From the NCBI GenBank assembly GCA_029582165.1, contig CM055874.1, forward strand, positions 4,848,114 through 4,912,113: 64,000 bases of DNA. Direction: 5' to 3'. This document shows positions 22,371-33,005 of the stretch, piece after piece. The stretch comes from Portulaca oleracea (Eukaryota; Streptophyta; Magnoliopsida; Caryophyllales; Portulacaceae). Each line of letters opens with the position of its first letter. The first letter of the stretch is position 1. Below the pieces are notes generated by a model. The model was given only the letters and a program-made list of their open reading frames with translations. It had not been told where the DNA came from and did no database searches. The position numbers and the translations under genes are program-made.

Positions 22371-23113
22371 ATGATGAACACTTACTCTAGTAGTACTACT
22401 ACACCATTGGGTAGTAACCACGGGTCCTTTGATAATGCTCGGTTCCGAGATGTGGGTCCCTTGGCACCCCCTCCTACACCCATGGCTAGGTATCTCAGGG
22501 ACTCGACCCAAAATGCCCTTGTCAACTTGAACGTTACGAGGGACTCCGAAGAGTCATTTCAAACCACCACTAGTACTACTACTACTACTACTACTGATAG
22601 TAGTCGTAGTAATAGTAGTAGTGGTAATTGTGAGCAAATTATGGCGCACGAAGTGAAGAAAGCGGAGGTGGAAAGCAAGATAAACTCATGGCAGACGGCG
22701 AAGGTTGCTAAGATTAACAATCGGTTTAAAAGGGAGGACGCGATCATTAGCAGTTGGGAGAAGGAGCAAGTGCACAAGGCTACCTCTTGGATGAAGAAAG
22801 TTGAGGTAATTTATAACTTTCTACTATCTTAACTGGGTGTTGTTGACATGCATGCATGATTTTATATGTATAGACATATTGATGCAAATAGGATAAATTA
22901 ATATGTATATGTACATGGCAGAGGAAATTGGAGGAGAAAAGAGCAAAAGCAAAGGAAAAGATGGAGAATGAAATGGCAAAAGCTCATAAGAAAGCAGAGG
23001 AAAGGAGGGCATCAGCCAAGGCAAAGAAAGGGGGAAAAGTGATTAAAGTACTTGAAATTGCCCACAACATGAGAGCTATTGGTCGGCCTCCTAAGTGTTC
23101 TTTATTTAGTTAA
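22371..23113 (+). CDS. Remorin family protein, two exons
   Basis: Exons 22371-22805 and 22922-23113 (GT-AG intron of 116 bp) give 208 residues. The C-terminal half is a classic Remorin_C domain: KKAEVESKINSWQTAKVAKI then a charged helix RKLEEKRAKAKEKMENEMAK, predicted coiled coil, ending HNMRAIGRPPKCSLFS. The C-terminal tail with Cys is the membrane anchor region. The N-terminal part is Ser/Thr-rich and disordered, with a run of about seven Thr from an ACT repeat. Remorins are plant-specific plasma-membrane nanodomain scaffolds, often linked to cell-to-cell movement and immune or symbiotic signalling. Two ATGs lie in tandem; the first was used. It looks intact. The subgroup is not assigned. 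Confidence 0.95.
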
Positions 23114-24704
23114 CATGTTTACTCTTTGTATCTAAGATTGTCTTGCAATGTGAAATATCGTCCCAGCATGTAAAATTACAAACTAATGTCCTTTGCATGT
23201 AGCTAGAGTATCCATTTATCATATCCTAGATGCTTTCTACTTGGTGTACTGTGAATGCTTTCATGGTTTTCATTTGAATTAGTCTGCAAAGTAGTTGGTT
23301 GGTACATCTGTGTCTCCAAATAATTCGAAAATTCAAAAATTTTGTTTCAAGTGTTTTAGTGAGCTTATGGGATTAACGTCTCTACAGACAACTATATTTA
23401 TCAAAGTAGAGTTATTTTACATATGAATCCTTATGAAGTCATGGAAAGTGATAATGTAAAAGTTAAAATTTTTGCTATATAAGAAAGTACATATAAGTAA
23501 AATGATTAATATATTTTTTTTAAAAAAAATAATTCCTAAAGTATGACTGTCACCGCTCAACCACTATTGGAGTCACTCCAAGTGTATTATTGTCCAATAC
23601 CTTTAAAGTTCAGCATATTAATATCCCAAAAAAATTCAATACACTATTATCCATACCTCTAAAATTCAATGTACCATCCTCCAAAAATTCTAAAATTAAT
23701 TTTAAAATTTAATGAGCCATGTAACACTGATGAGCACAAGAATAGTGCGCTCATTCCTTACATCGGTGCGCCCACTCCTTACATCATCACATACTTCAAT
23801 CTCAGTTAAAGCTCAACGTTGTTTTATATAGTGGAATTGTGATGCGGTAAGTTGCAGTGCACTGGGTTGCGATAAGTTGCGGTGCGGTAATTGGAAATCT
23901 TTGAGATTTTAATAGAAAGGTAAATAGTAAATTGCGGTGAATTGCGATAGATTGCGGTAGATTGTGTTAGATTGCGGTGCGGTAACATACGGTATCACAT
24001 AAAAGACCGGTGCCTTTAACTGAACTTCCTCACCTCTGTTGTAATCGATTGCGTCATCAGTGTACTCAAGAACAACACAGTACTGTCAAGATCTATCTAG
24101 TGGCAGATTTGAATTCATCTGCATGGGCAATTTCATGGATAATCTATAAAACATTAGTTACCTGAATATACCCAAATTTCCTCATATTTTTCCAAAAATA
24201 TTTAAATTTATCTAAATTTATAATTCTCTCAATTTATTAAATCTTCTTAAATTTACCTAAATTTATCAAAAATTATCAAAACTTATCCAAAATTAAATTT
24301 ACTTTATTTTACCTTATCAATTAACTTGTGGCAGGCCCTTAGGCTTTTTATAGAATCCTTGGTCATGGTTAACTTTTACAAAGAGCATTTACAAATAGAG
24401 GTGACAATCGGGTGACTTCAGGTGAGCTTTGGGTTGAATACTTTGATTATTTTCATTGTTTCGGGTGTTTTCGGGTTGGGGTTATTTGCATCCTCCGTTT
24501 CAAATGTCAACTTACTATTCACATTCATTATACACTATTATAATTATTATTTGTACAGTTCATGTAATCATGTTTGATTTTTAGAGAAATGATGTTTCAG
24601 TTTACTATACAGGACTTTGAGTCTTTGATACGTTGCTAATTTACTTTTTTGTGAAATTAACATATTCGTGAAAGTTTATATTCTTCATCTATAATATATT
24701 CACA
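23114..24704. other. Intergenic, with one candidate MITE
   Basis: No gene. 23820-24005 is rich in TTGCGGT words with TTTTATAT / CATAAAAGA tips and may be a MITE of the 21545-21785 family. 24170-24320 is a low-complexity run of AAATTTATC(C/T)A words. Confidence 0.45.
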
Positions 24705-25768
24705 TCAATTAGGATGTGGTGAATATGGGACATCATTAAGGCATTTGTATATGCTCGCCAAGATTGACGTGGATATACTATGTGTTGGACCTGAAACCAT
24801 AAATGACGCGATCATGAATGTGCCAGAACGAGTACGACCAGCATCCCTGATCGGTAAAATAAAGTTGCATAACCAATATGACAAAAACACCGCCAAGAAG
24901 GTCTCCGTGCGAGTTTCCTTTTCCACTTGCAGCTCCTCGAACACAACTTGAATACTACTCCATCCATGGATGGTAGAATCAGTAATCAAGGATACTGCTT
25001 TCAGCGAAAGGACTCGTATCTTAATCAGATTTCTTCGAGACGTGGTACTTGGGAAGCCCTCGAAACCAGAACCGAATCTGATCCTCCAGAGATGGTTTGC
25101 TCTTTCGGCCTTTCGCGAGTTTGTGATAGGTAGCAAATAAATGTGGGCAGGTCGCAAGGAGGTTACCCTTCATGAATTAGTAGGAAGGAACAACTTTGTC
25201 ATACAAGTAACCTGACAAAGTCAACCCGAGCATGTGATGGATGTCCAAAAGAGATATAGACACCTCGCCTTTGGCAATGTGAAGAATGTTCGTTGTCAGG
25301 CACAATACTCGTAGATTGTCTTGATCAAGCTCGGACACTTGTCGTAAATAAAGAGTGATGCGCAGACTACATCAAAGATATGAATTTTAGATAGCTCCTT
25401 GTGACAATGGGCAAGCACGTCTTCTGTCCATTTCCGATAAAGAGGCCTACACATGAATTCTCCATGTGAAGGGTCTGAGCCCCATGATATCTTACCGGAC
25501 CTCGTGTCATGATGCAACAATCCGTAAGCATGTACGTGCCCAAAGACTCTGAGATGCCTCGATAGTATAGGAATACCTCTCATGTTTTCGGATTTTCTTC
25601 GGACCAATAGCGAAGGTCAAGAGGCCCTCTTATTGTTTTGGACTTTGCCATCAATGGAGCAGATTTGCGAACTCCTAACCTTATCTCCTCTTCATCTTTA
25701 TCACTCGATTTGATGATTAGATATCGCCGACTATGAACCTCAATGTTTTTAAAAGTGATCATTATCAA
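24705..25768 (-). pseudogene. Plant mobile domain (MAIN-like) pseudogene
   Basis: Several minus-strand frames in order match plant mobile domain proteins: GPLDLRYWSEENPKT (about 25580-25620), LAHCHKELSKIHIFDVVCAS and LFIYDKCPSLIKTIYEYC (25296-25410), CPHLFATYHKLAKGRKSK and IRFWFRGLPKYH (about 25020-25130), then ETFLAVFLSYWLCNFILP and SGTFMIASFM..SILASIYKCLN (24720-24900). Stops and frameshifts separate the blocks and no start is evident, so it is broken. This domain occurs both in host genes (MAIN, MAIL) and inside MULE and gypsy transposons. Without flanking TIRs I cannot say which source applies. Confidence 0.75.
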
Positions 25769-26186
25769 AAATCTATAGCAAAGGCGAAAAAAATGAAAGC
25801 TTAGATTGATCAGAGTAACAAATTATAATAAACATTAATTTTATAAAAAAATGATACATTTAAATAAATATCTTATCCCCAAATATGTATCATTACCCCT
25901 AAACATCATCCTCAAAGCAGTAAATCCAAAAGTTGGCCATTTACCACTTGCATGAATTTGCACATGCATATTTGCAAGTTTCTGATTGGATAGGTGACAT
26001 CTTCCTCTTAAATGATAGTTTGTACATTGATGTTGTTTGTTCCCCACACTACTTTTTTTCTATTTTTTTTTTTTTCAATAGATTGCTCCTCACTTCACTT
26101 CCTAGCTTGCTAGTAGCCAGTAGCTCCATATATACCATTTTTATCACAATCATAACCAAACAAACAACCAACCAAATCCAAACTCC
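25769..26186 (+). promoter_or_regulatory. Upstream region of the CYP81-like gene
   Basis: No ORF. Tracts AACCAAACAAACAACCAACC lie just before the start codon. Confidence 0.4.
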
Positions 26187-29100
26187 ATGGATATGGAAAC
26201 AATATATTGCTCTCTCACATTCATTGCTTCCATATTCATCCTCTACAACATACTCACACTTGTCTCCAAAACCAACCATAAAAAATGCCCACCATCAATC
26301 CCCATCCTGGGCCACCTCCGCCTCCTGAAACCCCCCGTCCACCGCACCCTCCACAGCCTGGCCCAACTCCACGGCCCAATCTTCTCCCTCCGTCTAGGCA
26401 CCCAGCCCGCCGTCGTGGTATCCGCCGCGTCGGCCGCCGAGGAGTGCTTCACTCAAAACGACGTCATCTTCGCCAACCGGCCCAACTTCCTCATGGGCCG
26501 TCACCTGGGGTACGGCAACACCGTCCTCGTGTGGGCCCCGTACGGGCCCCACTGGCGGAACCTCCGCCGCGTGGCGACCATAACCGCCCTGTCACAGAAG
26601 CAGGTCCAGCTGATGGGACCCGCCAGGCGGTTCGAGGTTCGGAGCCTGGTCCGGGAGCTGGTTCGGAGGTCCGGACGAGGGGTGAACCTGAACGAGGTGT
26701 TGGGGAGGGTGACGAGGAACGTGGTGATGAGGGCGGTGAATGGGCGGCGGTGGGAGATTCCGGTGATGAAGCAGCCGATGAATCTGATGACGGTGTGTGA
26801 CTTTTTGCCGGTGTTGAGGTGGGTAGGATTTAAGGGGATTGAGAGGGAGATGATACAGATTAAGAAAGAGAGAGATGCGATGATGCAGGGGTTGGTTGAT
26901 GAGTACAGAGAGAGGCGAGCATTTCGTCGAACAGGTGGTGGGCATGCGGAGGAGAAGGAGAAGACGATGCTGGACGAGTTGTTGGATTTGCAAGAGGCTG
27001 AACCTGAGTATTACACTGACGATATTTTGAAAGGACTTCGTTCTGGTGAGAAGTCACTTTCATGCTTTAATGATTTGAATTTTTTAATAGTTACCAATCC
27101 CTCTATCCCATATTAATTCACACTTTACTAACTTATTTTGTCTCAAAATAATTGTCACTTTCCTATTCCCAATATCTAATTTAATTATTTTATATTATTT
27201 ATTAAAGAGAAAAAAGTCAAATACAATTGATGTTTAATAGTTATTATAGTTATATATTGATATGTGTGAAAACCTCAATTCCGTCAATTAATTTGGGACA
27301 GAGTGAGTAACTTACTATTAAAGTTGGTAGAATTTGACCTAACTCGAAAAATAAAAATCGACCTAAATCCGTTCAAAATTTAAGGTTATGTACGAAATAT
27401 TTAAACCTAAAATATAAATAAATTTGAAACTGATTCGTATTAAATCCAACCCAAAATCGATTCATCCGCCCGAATTGACTAGTAGAGTTATGATAATATT
27501 TTGAAAGGACCCATTCTACTATCAAGCCACTTTCATGCTTTAATGATTTGAATTTTTTAATACGAGTAGTTATGATATTGTTCCCTTTACCTCAAATTAT
27601 TTGTCTTTATTTTATTTTTGAATCTTTCAAAATTATATACACTTTTTTAAAGTGAAAATTTATTTAACTAAAATACTAAAACTAATCTTAAACTTGTGTG
27701 ATGTATGGAGTACAGAAAAGTAAATATTTAACAATAAAAAGGATCACAACATAATCGTGGACCAAGTAATTCAACTTGGAAATTAGCTAATGTTAATTAT
27801 GATTAGAAGTATCATATATTGCATTATAAAGTTTCATTACTCAAATTCAGAAAAAAAAAAATACAATCCTGTTTGTGCAAGCAAGATGTAGAAGAGGTCA
27901 GGAAGATAGCTCCTAAAGAGTAAAGACCCTATAGTTGTTAAATACACTTTTAAGGCCTAAACACTATATTCCCACATTCTTCCTCGGCTATACTTACCTT
28001 AAAATACCTCCAATTTACCCCCATGTTTTGGATATGAAAAATCAAAATCAAAATCACAAAATTAAAAGAACAATCAAACTCTCCCTTAAATTACTTGGAT
28101 ATTAGGGTTTATTTATCTGTTAAAATTAAGGGATGCAAATCGTAACTGACAGTGGTTTGATTAATCAATAATCATAAAGTTATATTGTATTTTTAGAAAA
28201 CAAAATTATATTGTATTTGTTTAAGTGAGAAAGGGAGGAAAAAAAGAGTTAATATATTTTGTTTATCTTTAAATAGACATCTAAATTTACTCTGTACTCA
28301 CCATTTCAAAATTCAAATATATTACTTTTATATATTAATAGATAAATAGATAGATACCTTAATTTTAAATTTTAAAGTATTTAAATATAAGAGGAAAAAT
28401 ATACAGTATTTTTTAATTTAAAATTGAGGGTGTTATTGGAATTGAGATTAATTTGTTAATTTTTTTAAAGTGCATGGAAAATCAAGGTAGACAAATATTT
28501 TGAGATAGAGGGAGTATATCTTAAGTGTTTTATATAATTTAACTATTTAAGTTATTAAATTAAAAAGCAAGAGTATAATTAATTTTTATAATTAATCATA
28601 TTTTATATAAATTGCATAAAATTATATTTTTGTCCATTTTTTTTAATTTATAAGAAAAATGTGTAAGATATCTCTAACGAAATTCAATTAAGTAAAGCGT
28701 CATTTATGATTGTTAACATAACAAATGCATTCCAAACATTTTATAATTGATAATTAATATTTACCATTTATCCTAATTTACCAACTTCAATGAAATATTA
28801 ACATACATTAATGTTTGTCACTTTACAAGTCCAATCACACGTTACTTGTTAGTTTACCAATTTTGCTCCTTTTTAAATAATTATCATCCCTCCTTTAACT
28901 TATACTCTCGCTAATTATGGGTGATTTAGTCTTTTTATTTTCAACTAATATAGTATTCGTGTAATATTGATATTTTCCAGTAGGTCCAAAGTGAATAATA
29001 AAATGGAGTAGGAGAATAATCGCCAAGCTATGTGACCTATCATAGAATTGTTGATTCTAGACAGTACTGTTAGTGGCTGCTTAATTACTTTTTGAATCAT

Positions 29101-29813
29101 ATATACCTCAATTTCAATACTTGTGTTTGTGAGAGATTGAATTTAATTTTGGTTTGGCACAACGTAATTTTCTCTTGTATGTGTTTCAGGTTATGTTAAT
29201 TGCAGGAACAAATTCCTCGACTCGAACCTTGGAATGGGCTATGACGCTTCTTCTGGACCATCCTGACATCTTAGAAAAGGCAACAATCGAAATTGATACA
29301 CACATCGATAAGGGATGCCTTGTAGAAGATTATGATATACCAAAACTAACCTACCTAAGTTGCATAATCAATGAAACTTTAAGATTGTTTACACCCGCGC
29401 CTCTCCTAGTCCCACATTATTCATCTGAAGACTGCACCATAGGAGGGTACCATGTAACAAAAGGTACATTATTACTTGTTAATGCTTGGGCAATTCATAG
29501 GGACCCTGATCTTTGGGAAGAGCCTACAACATTCAAGCCAGAGCGATTCGACAAAGATAAGTTGGAAGCGTTTAGCTTTAAGTTTTTTCCCTTTGGCATG
29601 GGAAGGAGGGCTTGTCCGGGTACTAATTTTGCCTTAAAGAATGTCACATTGGTGTTAGCTACTCTTATTCAATGCTTTGATTGGGAAACAGTTGAGCCTA
29701 TGGACTTGAAAGAGCAATCACGAGCTGGAGGCGTTGTCATGACTAAACAGAAATCCCTCCATGCCATATGTCACCCTCGAGCTTCTATGAAGGACACAAT
29801 CTCTCAAATTTGA
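26187..29813 (+). CDS. Cytochrome P450, CYP81-like, two exons, possible frame break
   Basis: Exon 1 26187-27045 (about 286 residues) and exon 2 29190-29813 (207 residues), about 493 in all, normal for CYP81. Membrane anchor at residues 5-27, proline hinge CPPSIPILGHL, WxxxR as WRNLRR, I-helix AGTNSST, ExxR as ETLR, PERF, and heme loop FGMGRRACPG with the axial Cys. CYP81 enzymes are ER-bound monooxygenases of specialised metabolites (isoflavones, glucosinolates, lignans). Two oddities. The only GT donor at the exon 1 end (27046) leaves one extra base, so exon 2 (phase 0 at VMLIAGT) is out of frame unless a base is lost. And the I-helix acid-alcohol pair, usually Asp-Thr, is Asn-Ser. Exon 1 is very GC-rich compared with exon 2. 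The 2.1-kb intron holds a Stowaway MITE and a repeated copy of the exon 1 end. Confidence 0.85.
27021..27089 (+). repeat. Exon-intron junction segment, copied at 27495-27562
   Basis: From ATATTTTGAAAGGA to TTGAATTTTTTAATA the two stretches match closely. The stretch between AAAGGA and CACTTTCATG is 19 bases here and 18 in the copy. Confidence 0.8.
27092..27309. mobile_element. Stowaway-like MITE in the P450 intron
   Basis: ATCCCTCTATCCCATATTAA at the left and TTAATTTGGGACAGAGTGAG at the right are imperfect inverted ends, TA at the borders. Confidence 0.65.
27310..29189 (+). other. Rest of the P450 intron
   Basis: AT-rich, no ORF. Holds the second copy of the exon 1 end (27495-27562), a one-sided Stowaway end at about 28505-28516 and worn Stowaway-like sequence at 28540-28800. 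Confidence 0.5.
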
Positions 29814-30639
29814 TGATAAATATGTGTTCCTCTTCCTTTTTTCTACTTTTTCTCCCCTTCTGGTTATTTTCAATCCTTTCTCCCCTCCCCCCTTCCCGTT
29901 GATTTCGATATGGACTTGTTCATCTAAAAGATAGAAAGTATATCTCCTATTGTTATTATTTCAAGAGTATAAGTAGGTTATGCTAACCCAACAATATAAT
30001 ATGAGAAGTCATATGGTATAAGTATAAGGATCACATATAGGTTAAAATGAGTTATATGATCAACATGGACCAAGTTAAGGCCAACCGAGTTGTGCTAGCA
30101 ACTAGAGAGCAAGATAAAGGCTTCTTGGCTCACCACGAGCCATGGTGTAGCTAGGCACCATGGACCGTGGCAAGGCCCAAATGCCTTTTAATGCTTCAAT
30201 GGCTATATAATCCACATCATTAAGGTGTAATCTCGCATCAACACCAGAATAAAGACCCGAACAACTATATTAGCATTATCCCATGAGATCAATTGACTTA
30301 GTCAATGTCAAGATACTTATTAAAGACCTTAATTATGTCCTTGACCAAGGGTTAAAGAATGTAAGATTTCTTCTAAAATAGGAGTCATTCTCTAGTGCAT
30401 TTGGACACACAATCTTCTAATCATTTCCTATCATTATTGTTTAGGCTACAATTAATTGACTTATTGAGTGTGTCTAGTAAGAAACAAGTTTCTTGAGTGT
30501 GTTAAGTGTTAAGTTTTATCCCTTTTATCATTTACGGTATGTAAATAGTTACTAAGGAAAATAAGTTCATCTACGACTCTTAGCGATATCCAAAGTGAGA
30601 TAATCATCGGAACCTATACCATATTCTTTTTCCTCCAAC
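29814..30639. other. Intergenic, no gene
   Basis: Contains the P450 3' end. 30370-30630 may be a decayed copia LTR and leader because a gag fragment follows, but the LTR ends are not visible. Confidence 0.35.
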
Positions 30640-30689
30640 AATCTTAAGAATTATTTAGAATGGTGTCACTTTGTGATATGACTAGTAAT

Positions 30690-31010
30690 TTCCAAAATCT
30701 AGAATGACTTGAAGGAGTGAACTTTCGGTGTTGGCGAAGTAAGATGCATTTCTTATTCACTACTCTTAATGTGGCCTATGTGTTTAACATTGAGATTTCT
30801 CCCAAGAAAGTTCAAGTATCTTCAATTGGGAAGCCTTCCACGGATTCAACCAAAAAGTTTTCTAAAGATAGTGATGAGAACAAGGATCTAGATGGGGAGA
30901 AAACACTAATGGAAGATGCAAGAGTTACCCAACAAAGGTTCAAGATGGAGAATGACGACTAGATATGTCGATGATGCATTTTCCAAGGGACTATATTATT
31001 ATTCTAAATA
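30690..31010 (+). pseudogene. Ty1/copia gag fragment
   Basis: Reads LEGVNFRCWRSKMHFLFTTL, NVAYVF, and after a charged spacer TQQRFKMENDD, which is the order of copia gag (xNFxRWxxKMxFxLTTLxxAYVL ... WxNDDxxCR). There is a stop at 30963 where the canonical text continues with CR. No protease, integrase or RT follows. Confidence 0.7.
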
Positions 31011-33005
31011 TGCCTATTCATTCTTTTATAGGTATTACAATGGATGATAACAATAAGAATTCGAAATTTGAATCTTGATTTAATATGGTTTGATTGGTGT
31101 TATGTGACTAAAAGTTGGATAATATTTATTACTCACTCTATAATTTGTTGAATTTTCTTTTAAGTTTTGTTTTTTCAAATTTGTATGAATATTTATAGTT
31201 TAATTTTTTTTAATAAATTATCTATTTTATTATGCACTGTGCATCATAATTAATAGGTTGTTGAAAAGAATCCATTTCAGTATTTATATTATCGATCTCC
31301 ATTTTAATATTAATTAAATTTATTTATAAAATGGGTATCTATTTTTTTATTGTTACATTTATGTGTTGTTCCTTGGTCAAGTTATATTCATGCTAGGTTG
31401 GTTAGGTTAGTAGAGGAAAGGAAAGGAAATGATAGGATTTGTTTGAGTTAAGTTAATTGTCGCGTGAAAATACTTTATTAATAAAATTTGAATATCTTGG
31501 GGAAAATAAATGAAAAAGTTCTCAGTGTTGGAAAAAATGGATTGGGTTGAGTTTAAATAGTATTATTTGAATTTCTTTTTAATTTAAATTTTGTTTTTGA
31601 TTTTGATATTTTTAGGGAGTAAGGTTAAGTTAGATCAGATAATGATAAGTTAAGTTAAGTTGGTTCGGTCTAACTCAATTAAAGAACAGAACGATAAAAT
31701 AATATAATTTTTCATCGTTAACTAAAATATCTCTTTTATTTTATGTATGCCTACACAGGTTTAACCGAGTTTTAATTTAAAAGAAAAATAATTTTACTAA
31801 ATTCTGTGGAATTTAAAAATTCGTTATTAGTATACAAAAATGTATGCCTCGATTTTGCCAGACATATTCCTATATCAAGCTGATGATTTGTGAGTAAAAC
31901 TCTAAACATATATATTCCATCGAGGTAAATTTCAACTTCACAAGTTGTCCAAAATAGCGATTAAAAATTTGTTGTTCAGAGAATCTAGATTAGTATATGT
32001 GTTACGGTACCTGCCCCAAAAATATGTGACGATTTCGTCTACTTCAACTCTCGAAATAATGGCATTGCAGACCCTCTGAATTGAAACTGGATTCCCCATC
32101 AAAACCCTAAATTTTCCAAGGGTAAGCAAAAGCTAAAGGGGTCTCTTTACGAACTTTCTTTCTTTCTTCCTGCGAAAGGTCTCATCTTTCCCAATTGATG
32201 TGAGAGATAAATAGCTGGGGAACGTCGATTGATTTGAAGATTTGAAGCCGCAAAATCAAAGGGTGAAATAAGAAAAAAAAAAAAGGGCCAAATTTTCCCC
32301 CCAAAGAGTCGGCTTTGTTTCTGGGTCCCCTGTTTCTTGAATTGAATTCTACCAGAAAAACAGACACTTGTTGTTGACAACCCCACCACCTCTTGTTTTC
32401 TCTTCAATTCTTCCAATTCATTCACTCAATTGCCTACAAATATGGGAATCTTTCTCGTTTTTTCTTCTACTTTCATCCACCAGTATCAACCTTTTGATTT
32501 TCTCCACCCTAAGTTTGTTTTGATTTGATATTTACTCAAAGTTGGAATCTCTAATTCTTTTATCATACTGACCCCTGAAGCTTGGGCTTTTTCTTATTTT
32601 TGTGCAAGCTTAAAAGGGGGGTTGAATTTCCATATTTTTTCAAGTTTCTGGAATTGGGTCTTTTTCACATTGTTTCCTTTGCGCATATCTGGGCTTAATC
32701 TCTTTGTTTTCGGTTAGAATTTTGGTGGGTTTTCCTTCCTTTTGCCTCTCTCTATTCGTATCTCTTTCCCCCTTTTTTTGACTAGATCCTGTTTTGATTG
32801 GTGGGTGCATGAGTTTTGCCCTTATTATGCAAAAGGGTCATGTAGGAGCTTTGTTATTTTCGTCAGTTTTTATCTCTGCATTGCTGTCTGTTTCCACCTG
32901 AACAATTGCCTTTATTTTTCTGATTTGGATCTCACCCTTTTGTGGTTTAATTGGCTAGGCTGATTTTCACATCTTTTGGTGGGGTAATTGAGAAGAACTT
33001 TCACA
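31011..33005. other. Intergenic and guanylate kinase upstream region
   Basis: 31011-31960 is AT-rich with no gene. 31930-33005 is probably promoter and leader of the guanylate kinase gene. A short minus-strand frame with a splice donor (32099-32011) is discussed as a finding. Confidence 0.45.

Noticed and set aside
22559..22777. 72-codon minus frame with a Val run
   Set aside because: Antisense of the remorin Thr repeat.
26285..26993. Pro/Arg-rich frames overlapping P450 exon 1
   Set aside because: Out-of-frame shadows of a GC-rich exon; the P450 frame has all expected motifs.
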